Source of the DNA: an uncultured Ruminococcus sp.
GTDB taxonomy: Bacteria; Bacillota; Clostridia; Oscillospirales; Ruminococcaceae
Assembly (NCBI GenBank): GCA_902783235.1
Contig: CACZQG010000180.1
Coordinates: 1-6,288 of the forward strand
Length of the DNA: 6,288 bases
Reading direction: 5' to 3'
Shown: positions 1-6,175 of the stretch, one piece after another
Numbering within the stretch: position 1 is the first letter of the stretch
How the letters are laid out: every line of letters starts with the position of its first letter
Translations under genes and position numbers: made by a program
The notes under the pieces: model-generated
Seen by the model: the letters and a program-made list of their open reading frames with translations, nothing else
The model's database searches: none
What the model was told of the DNA's origin: nothing

Positions 1-82
1 ACTGGCGTATTTCAAGCCTTTCCGACGCAGAAGTTCAGTATTTAGACAAGCAGAAAATTCAAGATTTAGTTGGGGGATCAAT
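1..82. repeat. Right-hand part of a palindromic interspersed element (left copy)
   Basis: Positions 1-37 repeat at 6252-6288 in the same orientation with one mismatch (g4 versus c6255). This copy therefore begins mid-element and runs to its right end. The outer end, 58-82, is the reverse complement of the left end of the other copy (6176-6200) at 22 of 25 positions, sharing the core TAAATCTTGAA. Further in, 30-44 (gaagttcagtattta) is complementary to 6216-6230 at 13 of 15 positions. Near the centre, GTATT (7-11) pairs with AATAC in the other copy. The complete element is inferred to be about 158 bp and to fold into an imperfect hairpin over its whole length. It has no coding capacity. It stops one base short of the TAA of the phosphohexomutase gene (86-84), so it forms the start of that gene's 3' untranslated region. 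That it is a MITE is inference. Confidence 0.75.
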
Positions 83-83
83 A

Positions 84-1799
84 TTATTTTATTCTTGTTT
101 CAAAGCTTTCAATAAGCTTCTTTTCAACTTCCTCAGCCTTTTCGTGAGTTTCACCTGTAGAGGTATAGTATACCTTAATCTTAGGCTCTGTTCCGGAAGG
201 TCTGATGATAACGCCTGCGTCATTCTCCAAATTGAATACAAGCACATTTGATTTGGGAAGAGTTATTTTTGTTTCCTCACCTGTATTTATATCAATGGAA
301 ACACTCTTTACATAGTCAGAGAATCTTACTACCTTTAATCCGCCTATTTCTTCCGGCTTATTGTTTCTCAGGTCATCCATTATGGATGCCATTTTTTTCA
401 TACCGGCTGAGCCTTCAAATACAAAGCTCTGCTGCTTATGACAGAATACACCATACTTTTTGTACATATTCTCTCTTGCCTGCAAGAGGGTTATACCCTT
501 AGTACGATAGAATGCAGCCATTTCACAGATAAGCATAGAAGCATTTACAGCGTCCTTATCTCTTACATATGTACCCGACAGGTAGCCGTAGCTTTCTTCA
601 TAGCCAAATACATATCTGCTTTCTTCATTGTTCTTTTCAAGTATACCTATCTGCTCACCTATAAACTTGAAGCCGGTAAGAACTTCAATGACTTCAACAC
701 CGTAATTCTCAGCAATTTTCTTGATAATGTCAGTAGTAACTATAGTTTTTACAGTAACCGGGGATTTTGGCATCTTATCCTGCCTTGTTCGTTCACTGCA
801 AATATATTCCAAAAGCATAGCACCCACTTCATTACCGCTGAACAGAACATAATTTCCATCGGGATCGGGAACTGCAATACCTACACGGTCACAATCCGGG
901 TCAGTAGCCAGCAAAAGATCCGGCTTTACTTTTTCGCAAAGCCTGAGACCATATTCAAGAGCCTCTCTTACCTCCGGATTAGGATAAGGACAGGTAGTAA
1001 AGTTTCCGTCCGGATTTTCCTGTTCGGGTACTACTGTTACATCCTTAACACCGATCTTGTCAAGTATGTGTCTTACTGGGATGTTACCCGTACCGTTAAG
1101 AGGAGTATATACCACCTTGAGTCCGCTGTCCTTTATAAGCTCTGTATTAAGGCCCTCAGCGAGTACATGATCGTAAAACTTTTCAATAACGCTGTCATCA
1201 ATATAGTCAGCCATACCGCTGCTTACAGCTTCTTCAAACGGCATAGACTTAACGCCTGAGAACATATCCAGACGGTTCACCTTGTCAATGACCTTCTCGG
1301 ATTCCTCAACAGAAAGCTGGCAGCCGTCAGCACCGTATGCCTTATATCCGTTGTACTTGGAAGGATTGTGGCTGGCTGTTACCATTACGCCTGCCTGACA
1401 GTCAAGCTCTCTGACTGCAAAAGAGAGCATAGGAGTAGGCATGAGCTGCTTATAGATATGAACATGGATACCGTTTGCAGCAAATACACCTGCGGCAGCC
1501 TTAGCAAATGTTTCGGACTTTATCCTGCTGTCATAGGATACTGCAACGCTTGGTTCCTTATATGCTTCATTTATATAGTCAGCGAATCCCTGGGTAGCAC
1601 GTCTTACAGTATATATGTTCATACGGTTGGTACCGGCACCAATAACGCCTCTGAGTCCGCCTGTACCAAATTCCAGTTCCTTGTAGAATCTGTCATTTAT
1701 TCCTTCTTCATCATTCTCTATTTTTGAAAGCTCAGCTGTAAGGTCGGGGTCATCCGTTGCCTTTTCACACCAAAGCTTGTAAAGTTCATTTATTTCCAT
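84..1799 (-). CDS. pgcA: Alpha-phosphoglucomutase / phosphomannomutase family enzyme (PgcA-like)
   Basis: This is a 571-residue alpha-D-phosphohexomutase, which interconverts glucose-1-phosphate and glucose-6-phosphate (possibly mannose phosphates too) in the cytoplasm. It supplies glucose-1-phosphate for glycogen, UDP-glucose and cell-envelope sugars. All four family signatures are present: FGTGGLRG (residues 44-51); the active-site loop TASHNP (141-146), with Ser143 as the expected phosphoserine; the metal loop DPDCDR (300-305), with Asp300, Asp302 and Asp304; and the sugar-binding GYEESYGY (399-406). RPSGTEPK (533-540) is the C-terminal phosphate-binding loop. Length matches Firmicute PgcA (about 580 residues) rather than the shorter GlmM. 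The ATG at 1799 has AGGAGG 10 nt upstream. The gene is transcribed alone from its own promoter, separated from the ABC-F gene by 322 nt. Enzyme class is certain; preference for glucose over mannose is inferred from family similarity. Confidence 0.95.
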   Translation of the reverse strand: MEINELYKLWCEKATDDPDLTAELSKIENDEEGINDRFYKELEFGTGGLRGVIGAGTNRMNIYTVRRATQGFADYINEAYKEPSVAVSYDSRIKSETFAKAAAGVFAANGIHVHIYKQLMPTPMLSFAVRELDCQAGVMVTASHNPSKYNGYKAYGADGCQLSVEESEKVIDKVNRLDMFSGVKSMPFEEAVSSGMADYIDDSVIEKFYDHVLAEGLNTELIKDSGLKVVYTPLNGTGNIPVRHILDKIGVKDVTVVPEQENPDGNFTTCPYPNPEVREALEYGLRLCEKVKPDLLLATDPDCDRVGIAVPDPDGNYVLFSGNEVGAMLLEYICSERTRQDKMPKSPVTVKTIVTTDIIKKIAENYGVEVIEVLTGFKFIGEQIGILEKNNEESRYVFGYEESYGYLSGTYVRDKDAVNASMLICEMAAFYRTKGITLLQARENMYKKYGVFCHKQQSFVFEGSAGMKKMASIMDDLRNNKPEEIGGLKVVRFSDYVKSVSIDINTGEETKITLPKSNVLVFNLENDAGVIIRPSGTEPKIKVYYTSTGETHEKAEEVEKKLIESFETRIK

Positions 1800-1809
1800 T
1801 TTTCCTGTA

Positions 1810-1815
1810 CCTCCT
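1810..1815 (-). promoter_or_regulatory. Shine-Dalgarno of the phosphohexomutase gene
   Basis: The minus strand reads AGGAGG here, 10 nt before the ATG at 1799. The overlapping GAGGT (1809-1813) is exactly complementary to ACCTC in the leader (1912-1916), so the site could be masked by the leader RNA. The pairing is visible in the sequence; its use is inference. Confidence 0.8.
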
Positions 1816-1828
1816 GATGGTTATGTTG

Positions 1829-1946
1829 CCGGGAAAAGACAGCTGAATGAAAGTATACCAAAAAATAATATAAAAGCCATTTTTTTTCAATACACAAGCC
1901 ATCTGCCGGCTGAGGTCACCGTACATTATTTACGGTATTTCCCCGG
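1829..1946 (-). promoter_or_regulatory. Possible structured leader RNA (unassigned cis-regulatory candidate) of pgcA
   Basis: On the minus strand CCGGGGAAA (1946-1938) can pair with TTTTCCCGG (1837-1829) over 9 bp including one G-U, closing a region of about 100 nt just before the Shine-Dalgarno. Inside lies a 6-bp hairpin, ACCGTA/TACGGT (1918-1923 with 1931-1936, 7-nt loop), and a weak 4-bp AGCC/GGCT hairpin (1897-1900 with 1908-1911). ACCTC at 1912-1916 matches the Shine-Dalgarno. A second ATGGCTT, followed by a T-rich stretch (about 1861-1878), could pair with the same AGCC as a weak terminator-like alternative. I compared it by eye with the common riboswitch cores I know (TPP, FMN, cobalamin, SAM, c-di-GMP, c-di-AMP, ZTP, fluoride, guanidine) and saw no match. 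Conservation was not tested, so this is only a candidate. Confidence 0.35.
1852..1860 (-). promoter_or_regulatory. Possible second, proximal promoter -10 of pgcA
   Basis: The minus strand reads TGGTATACT, an extended -10 (TGnTATACT). No good -35 hexamer stands 17 nt upstream (ATGGCT is the best), so only the extended -10 supports it. If used, it would give a leader of about 45 nt that lacks most of the candidate structure. Confidence 0.25.
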
Positions 1947-1999
1947 AATTAACTTCTCATACACACATAGTTAGCAATAGCAAAATTTATTCCAATATA

Positions 2000-2028
2000 A
2001 TTATAGCATACTTTCTTCCGATTGTGAA
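2000..2028 (-). promoter_or_regulatory. Sigma-A-type promoter of the phosphohexomutase gene
   Basis: On the minus strand the -35 is TTCACA (2028-2023, 5 of 6 matches to TTGACA). A 17-nt spacer follows, then a perfect TATAAT -10 (2005-2000) preceded by TGC, making an extended -10. The DNA upstream of the -35 (about 2031-2076) is strongly AT-rich with A-tracts and could act as an UP element. Transcription should start near 1993, giving a leader of about 190 nt before the ATG at 1799. Confidence 0.8.
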
Positions 2029-2078
2029 GGGTTTTTTTATTTTTTTATATAAATTTGTAGAATTTACATAATTTTTCG

Positions 2079-2114
2079 CAAAACACATACTGCAATGCAT
2101 ATTGCAGCGTTTTG
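2079..2114 (-). terminator. Inverted repeat after the ABC-F gene, possible weak terminator
   Basis: A two-part hairpin lies 7 nt after the ABC-F stop codon. The inner stem is 7 bp (CTGCAAT 2090-2096 with ATTGCAG 2101-2107, loop GCAT). The outer stem is 6 bp (CAAAAC 2079-2084 with GTTTTG 2109-2114), separated by unpaired bases on one side. In the direction of transcription the inner stem is followed by tatgtgtttt, which is a poor U-tract. It may therefore be a weak terminator, an mRNA 3'-end stabiliser or a protein-binding palindrome. Position at the end of the operon favours one of the first two. Confidence 0.4.
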
Positions 2115-2121
2115 ACCACCA

Positions 2122-3675
2122 TCATATGATCTTTGTTGTATAATCTTCAATATTCCAGACATCTGTAACTATTCCGTTATAAAATTCCGGTTCATGACTT
2201 ACAAGCACGACTGTACCCTTATATGCGCCGATAGCACGCTTGAGCTCCTCCTTAGCATCTACATCAAGATGATTTGTAGGCTCATCAAGCACCAGCAGAT
2301 TACATTCCCGGAGCATCAGGGCACACAATCTCACCTTAGCGTTCTCACCGCCCGAAAGCACTCTGACCTGTGTAGTAATGTGTTCGGTAGTAAGACCACA
2401 GCGAGCCAGCGCTGCTCTTACCTCCGCATTAGTCATTGAGGGGAACTTGTCCCATATTTCCTGTAAAGCAGTTTTATCCGAACCGTTATCCTCCTGTTCA
2501 AAATAGCATGGCTGAACAAATTGATCCAACTGTACCTTTCCTTTGAACGGAGGTATTATACCCAGCATGGTTTTGAGAAGCGTTGACTTTCCCAGTCCGT
2601 TCACTCCCTTTATAGCTGTCTTGGTATTTCGTTCTATGCGGAAATTCAATGGCTTTGTAAGAGGGGTATCATAGCCTAAGACCAGATCTGTACCTTCTAT
2701 TACCACCTTACCGGTAGTTCTTGCGGATATAAATGAAAAGGATGGCTTGATCTTCTCCTTTGCAAGAGTTATCACTTCCATTTTATCCAGCTTTCTCTGA
2801 CGGGAGCGAGCCATATTTGCTGTTGCGGCTCTTGCTTTGTTTTTAGCTACAAATTCCTGTAAGCCGGCTATCTCCTTCTGCTGTTTCTCGTAAGCCTGCT
2901 CCAGCTGTTTCTTTTTTAATTCATGCATTCTCATGAAGTTGTCATAGTCACCGGTATAGCGGGTAAGAACAGCATTTTCTACATGATAGATAACATTTAC
3001 CACGCTGTTTAAAAATGGTATATCATGTGACACGAGAATGAATGCATTCTGATAATCCTGTAAAAATCCCTTGAGCCATTCAATGTGATTTTCGTCAAGG
3101 AAGTTGGTAGGCTCGTCCAGTATCAGTATCATGGGGTTTTCCAGAAGCACCTTTGCAAGCAGTACCTTTGCTCTCTGACCTCCCGACAATTCCGATACAT
3201 CTCTTTGAAGTCCAATCTCCCCGAGTCCCAGACCGTTTGCGTACTCGGAAATTTTACTGTCGATAGTGTAGTAACCGTTGGTGTCAAGAATATCCTGTAT
3301 CTCCCCCACCGACTCCATCATCTCGTTCATTTCTTCATCGGAGCAGTCAGACATTTTTTCGTACATATCCAGCATTTCCTGTTCCAGCTCGCTGAGATGC
3401 TTGAAAGCGTCCCTCAGCACATCATAAATGGTCTTTCCTTTTTCAAGGGTACTGAACTGATCCAGATAGCCTGTTGTGATATGCCTGCACCATTCGATCT
3501 TTCCCTCGTCAGGCATGAGCTTGCCGGTGATTATATTGAGGAAGGTGGTTTTCCCCTCGCCGTTTGCACCTACAAGTCCCACGTGTTCTCCCTTCAAAAG
3601 ACGAAAAGAGGCATCATTAAGTATCTGCCTTGCGCCGTAGCCGTGGGTAACGTGTTCAACATTTAGTATACTCAT
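2122..3675 (-). CDS. ABC-F family ATPase (YfmM-like), ribosome-associated
   Basis: This 517-residue protein has two ABC ATPase domains in one chain and no membrane segments, the hallmark of ABC-F proteins, which act on the ribosomal E site rather than in transport. Domain 1 has Walker A GANGEGKT (36-43), signature LSGGQ (163-167), Walker B ILILDEP (183-189) and H-loop His217. Residues about 93-130 form an acidic helical insert in the place of the arm. The basic, Lys/Gln/Arg-rich helical linker (about 245-315) corresponds to the segment that reaches toward the peptidyl-transferase centre. Domain 2 has GVNGLGKST (357-365), LSGGE (440-444), LLVLDEP (460-466) and His494. Length and overall pattern recall Bacillus YfmM (about 518 residues); this assignment is from memory. 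Start ATG 3675 has AAGGAAG 7 nt upstream, and the gap from the preceding acetyltransferase is 15 nt. A translation-factor role is likely. Antibiotic resistance of the Vga/Msr/OptrA kind cannot be read from the sequence. Confidence 0.92.
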   Translation of the reverse strand: MSILNVEHVTHGYGARQILNDASFRLLKGEHVGLVGANGEGKTTFLNIITGKLMPDEGKIEWCRHITTGYLDQFSTLEKGKTIYDVLRDAFKHLSELEQEMLDMYEKMSDCSDEEMNEMMESVGEIQDILDTNGYYTIDSKISEYANGLGLGEIGLQRDVSELSGGQRAKVLLAKVLLENPMILILDEPTNFLDENHIEWLKGFLQDYQNAFILVSHDIPFLNSVVNVIYHVENAVLTRYTGDYDNFMRMHELKKKQLEQAYEKQQKEIAGLQEFVAKNKARAATANMARSRQRKLDKMEVITLAKEKIKPSFSFISARTTGKVVIEGTDLVLGYDTPLTKPLNFRIERNTKTAIKGVNGLGKSTLLKTMLGIIPPFKGKVQLDQFVQPCYFEQEDNGSDKTALQEIWDKFPSMTNAEVRAALARCGLTTEHITTQVRVLSGGENAKVRLCALMLRECNLLVLDEPTNHLDVDAKEELKRAIGAYKGTVVLVSHEPEFYNGIVTDVWNIEDYTTKII

Positions 3676-3690
3676 ATTTTTACTTCCTTT

Positions 3691-4278
3691 TTATCTGTCC
3701 CAGCTTTTTTTCTTATCCGCTTCGGTTATCTTTCTGATGGGCTTGCATGGATTTCCCACTGCTACTACATTTTCGGGGATATCCTTAACTACCACGCTTC
3801 CGCCGCCGATAACGGAATTATCCCCTATGGTAACTCCCGGCATTACACGTACTCCTGCGCCTATCCATACGTTATTCCCTATAGTTATAGGGTAGGCATA
3901 TTCAAGACCCATGTTTCGCCTCTCATAGTCAACAGGATGACCTGCGGTATAGAATCCGCAGTCAGGAGCAATAAAAACGTTATCACCGAAGGTGACCTTC
4001 CCACCGTCTAAAATAACCATATTATGATTGGCGAAAAAGTTCTCCCCTATCTCGATATTATAGCCATAATCACACCAGAACGGCTGCATTATAAGAAATC
4101 CATTCTTTGTTTTACCCAGCAGCTTTTTAAGTATCCTTTGCTGCGCTTCTGTGTCCGAGGGTCTTGTCTGATTGAATTCAAAGCATAAGTCCTTTGCTCT
4201 CTCACGCTGGGCAATAAGCTCTTTGTCATAATTTGCGTCGTACATTTTTTGATCCAGCATTTTTTCTTTTTCGGTCAT
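3691..4278 (-). CDS. maa: Maltose/galactoside O-acetyltransferase family protein (left-handed beta-helix)
   Basis: The product is a cytoplasmic acetyl-CoA-dependent sugar O-acetyltransferase of the Maa/LacA/NodL group, 195 residues from the chosen start. An N-terminal maltose-acetyltransferase helical domain (residues about 3-60, opening MTEKEKM as in E. coli Maa) is followed by hexapeptide repeats such as IEIGEN, VTFGDN, ITIGNN, VWIGAG and VTIGDN (about 75-165), which build the trimeric left-handed beta-helix. TAGHP (111-115) carries the expected catalytic His114. The C-terminal VAVGNPCKPIR is the usual acetyl-CoA end loop. The open reading frame can begin at GTG 4287 or ATG 4284, but ATG 4278 best fits the family N-terminus and lies 10 nt after GGGAG. 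The upstream GNAT stop TGA (4286-4284) shares one base with the ATG at 4284, which suggests translational coupling. The true sugar substrate is unknown; members are often thought to detoxify non-metabolisable sugars. Confidence 0.9.
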   Translation of the reverse strand: MTEKEKMLDQKMYDANYDKELIAQRERAKDLCFEFNQTRPSDTEAQQRILKKLLGKTKNGFLIMQPFWCDYGYNIEIGENFFANHNMVILDGGKVTFGDNVFIAPDCGFYTAGHPVDYERRNMGLEYAYPITIGNNVWIGAGVRVMPGVTIGDNSVIGGGSVVVKDIPENVVAVGNPCKPIRKITEADKKKSWDR

Positions 4279-4283
4279 AAACA

Positions 4284-4739
4284 TCACTCTCCCTGCGGAA
4301 CATTTTTATCAAGACTTTTATTACGGTAATTCAGGTTAGTGCGAAGTGTATATCCTTTCCCTTCCCAGAAGGCGTTCGCATTGTCGTTGTCTTTAAATAC
4401 CAGCCCGAATACTTTTGTAATTCCTTCCTTTTGCAGAGCTTCTTCCGCTTTACTCACCAGCATACCCGCAATTCCCATACGGCGGTATTCGGGGTGTATA
4501 CACAGATGATGAACTATACCACGCCTGCCGTCATGACCTGTAAGTATTACCCCTACTGTTTTATTATCCTCTGTATACGATAAAAAGCAGGTGTTGGGAT
4601 TACGCTTTAAGTAACGCTCAATTCCCTCTCTTGTGTCATCCACCGGATTCAATGCCCGCTTTGACTGCTCCGAGCTGCACCACAGTTTATATATATTGTC
4701 GTAATCATCAATAACCACTGCTCTGATAGATATATTCAT
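4284..4739 (-). CDS. GNAT-family N-acetyltransferase (YpeA-like)
   Basis: A 151-residue single-domain GNAT protein, cytoplasmic, expected to transfer an acetyl group from acetyl-CoA to an amine. The start follows the GNAT pattern, ISIRAVVIDDYDNIYKLW (residues 3-20). Strand beta-4 (HHLCIHPEYRR, 77-87) leads into the acetyl-CoA pyrophosphate loop RRMGIA (86-91) of motif A. Motif B, NANAFWEGKGY (120-130), is the usual N-x-x-A-x-x-x-Y-x-x-x-G-F/Y-like C-terminal element. The stretch GHDGRRG (68-74) and the general layout resemble E. coli YpeA. ATG 4739 has GAGGT 8 nt upstream; the gap from the radA stop is 16 nt. At its 3' end it touches the start of the O-acetyltransferase gene. The substrate cannot be predicted; ribosomal-protein, small-molecule and antibiotic acetylation are all possible. 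Confidence 0.9.
   Translation of the reverse strand: MNISIRAVVIDDYDNIYKLWCSSEQSKRALNPVDDTREGIERYLKRNPNTCFLSYTEDNKTVGVILTGHDGRRGIVHHLCIHPEYRRMGIAGMLVSKAEEALQKEGITKVFGLVFKDNDNANAFWEGKGYTLRTNLNYRNKSLDKNVPQGE
4289..4293 (-). promoter_or_regulatory. Shine-Dalgarno deciding the start of the O-acetyltransferase
   Basis: The minus strand reads GGGAG inside the end of the GNAT gene. It is 1 nt from GTG 4287, 4 nt from ATG 4284 and 10 nt from ATG 4278. Only the last spacing is comfortable, which with the MTEKEKM homology favours 4278. Confidence 0.6.
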
Positions 4740-4755
4740 AATACTGTACCTCGAT

Positions 4756-6129
4756 CTACGCTTTTTTAAATCCTCTGAAGGCTTCCCCTATATTTGAAAC
4801 GCCGATAAGCTTCATATTGCACTTGCTTTCGTCCACCTCTTTAAGCGACTGCTTTGGAAGAATACACATTTCAAAGCCCATCCGTTCTGCTTCCTTTATC
4901 CTCTGTGCAATATTTGACACTGCTCTGATCTCACCTCCGAGACCAACTTCCCCAAAGGCGATAACATGAGGATCCAATGGTTTGTCAAGCAATCCTGAGT
5001 AAAGAGCCAGTGCCACAGCCAGATCGCCTGCGGTTTCATCAACACTGAAACCGCCCACCACATTGAGATACACATCCAGCGACCCAAAGAAAAGACCGGC
5101 TCTTTTTTCCAACACAGCAATTATGATCACCATTCTGTTGAAATCATAGCCCTTGGACATTCTTCTGGGAGCAGAAAAGCCGCTTTTGGCTGCCAGTACC
5201 TGTATCTCCGCAAGAATCGGTCTCAGCCCCTCCATAGCACAGGTGACACAGGTGCCTGAAACATTCACCGGTCTGCCGGAAAGGAGCATCTGTGAAGGGT
5301 TTCCTACCTCCTTCAATCCCTTATCCAGCATTTCAAAAACTCCGATCTCATTGGTAGAACCAAAACGATTTTTAACTGTGCGAAGTATACGGAAGGAAAG
5401 ATTTCTTTCCCCCTCAAAGTAAAGAACAGCATCAACAATATGCTCCATTACCTTGGGTCCCGCAATAGCACCGTCCTTGTTTACGTGTCCCACAATGATA
5501 ATGGGTATCTCCAGTGTCTTTGCCGTATGCATAAACATATTGGTACACTCCCTCACCTGTGTTATGCTTCCCGGACTTGACGATATCCCCTGCATACTCA
5601 TAGTCTGTATTGAATCTATTATAACCACATCAGGTTCGGACTGAGATATAGTGTCACATATAGCTTCTGCATCAGTTATAGTCAGAAGATACAGATTTTC
5701 AGTGTCCACGCCCAGTCTCTGGGCTCTGACCTTTATCTGTCTTGCGGATTCTTCTCCCGAAACATAAAGCACGGAGTAGTTTTCCCCAAGGTACTGACAG
5801 ATCTGGAGCAAAAGAGTACTTTTTCCGATACCCGGAGCTCCACCCAGGAGTACGATAGAGCCTTTTACAAGTCCTCCACCCAGCACTCTGTCAAGTTCGC
5901 CCACACCTGTAGTATACCGAACATCCGCATTTACATCTATTTCCGAAAGCTCCATTATCCTGTCGCTCATATCCATCTGTCTGCGTTTTACAGGTGATGA
6001 AGCTGTTCTTACAGCCGGAACAGACTCCTCGAAGCTGTTCCATGCACCACAATCAGGACACCGCCCGTTCCACTTTGCCGACTGATATCCGCACTGATTG
6101 CATTCATAAAGTGTTTTTGATTTTGCCAT
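4756..6129 (-). CDS. radA: DNA repair protein RadA (Sms)
   Basis: A 457-residue RadA, the usual length. It is a RecA-like DNA-dependent ATPase and helicase that drives branch migration of recombination intermediates together with RecA, in chromosome repair and in natural transformation where present. The N-terminal zinc finger is intact: C10-x2-C13 and C24-x2-C27. The ATPase core has Walker A GGAPGIGKST (96-105), Walker B VVIIDSIQT (168-176) and the RadA-specific KNRFG motif (253-257). The C-terminal half (about 275-457) is the Lon-protease-like domain, with PRRMSKGYDFNRM and NVVGGFSVDETAGDLAVA as expected; in RadA this domain is a DNA-binding scaffold rather than a protease. ATG 6129 has AGAGGA 8 nt upstream. 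It is the first visible gene of the four-gene cluster. The common Firmicute neighbours clpC and disA are not in this window; whether they lie just upstream cannot be seen. Confidence 0.97.
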   Translation of the reverse strand: MAKSKTLYECNQCGYQSAKWNGRCPDCGAWNSFEESVPAVRTASSPVKRRQMDMSDRIMELSEIDVNADVRYTTGVGELDRVLGGGLVKGSIVLLGGAPGIGKSTLLLQICQYLGENYSVLYVSGEESARQIKVRAQRLGVDTENLYLLTITDAEAICDTISQSEPDVVIIDSIQTMSMQGISSSPGSITQVRECTNMFMHTAKTLEIPIIIVGHVNKDGAIAGPKVMEHIVDAVLYFEGERNLSFRILRTVKNRFGSTNEIGVFEMLDKGLKEVGNPSQMLLSGRPVNVSGTCVTCAMEGLRPILAEIQVLAAKSGFSAPRRMSKGYDFNRMVIIIAVLEKRAGLFFGSLDVYLNVVGGFSVDETAGDLAVALALYSGLLDKPLDPHVIAFGEVGLGGEIRAVSNIAQRIKEAERMGFEMCILPKQSLKEVDESKCNMKLIGVSNIGEAFRGFKKA

Positions 6130-6175
6130 TTCCGATTTCCTCTTTTATTCGAGTATTGTTGTCATGAGCATTACT
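6130..6175 (-). promoter_or_regulatory. radA 5' untranslated segment with Shine-Dalgarno
   Basis: This holds AGAGGA (6143-6138) 8 nt before the radA ATG. I see no convincing -35/-10 pair in this 46-nt stretch. The promoter of the operon must lie inside the adjoining repeat, where only weak candidates such as TTGAAT with CATAAA at 18 nt are visible, or beyond the window. Confidence 0.5.

Noticed and set aside
438..1259. A 273-codon plus-strand open frame within pgcA
   Set aside because: It lies wholly antisense to a clearly conserved enzyme, and its translation shows no recognisable motif or ribosome-binding site. It is a shadow frame.
1786..1926. A 46-codon minus-strand frame (starting MYGDLSRQMA) in the pgcA leader, overlapping the pgcA start
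   Set aside because: There is no Shine-Dalgarno before its ATG (the upstream bases are ccgtaaata), it runs through the AT-rich leader and its composition is not protein-like. A leader peptide cannot be strictly excluded but is not supported.
1950..1964. Very short leader frames (ATGTGTGTATGA and ATGAGAAGTTAA) upstream of pgcA
   Set aside because: They are three codons each and lack ribosome-binding sites, so they are what chance would produce.
2031..2046. T-rich run on the plus strand, considered as a terminator tail
   Set aside because: It follows no stem-loop and there is no plus-strand gene to terminate. On the minus strand it is an A-tract upstream of the -35 and fits an UP element better.
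3085..3666. A 193-codon plus-strand open frame within the ABC-F gene
   Set aside because: It is antisense to the first ATPase domain with all its motifs intact, and its translation looks like reverse-strand noise.
84..6129. Search for a new defence, mobile or biosynthetic system among the five genes
   Set aside because: All five belong to well-known families with intact motifs and normal lengths. No nuclease, transposase, toxin or reverse transcriptase is present.
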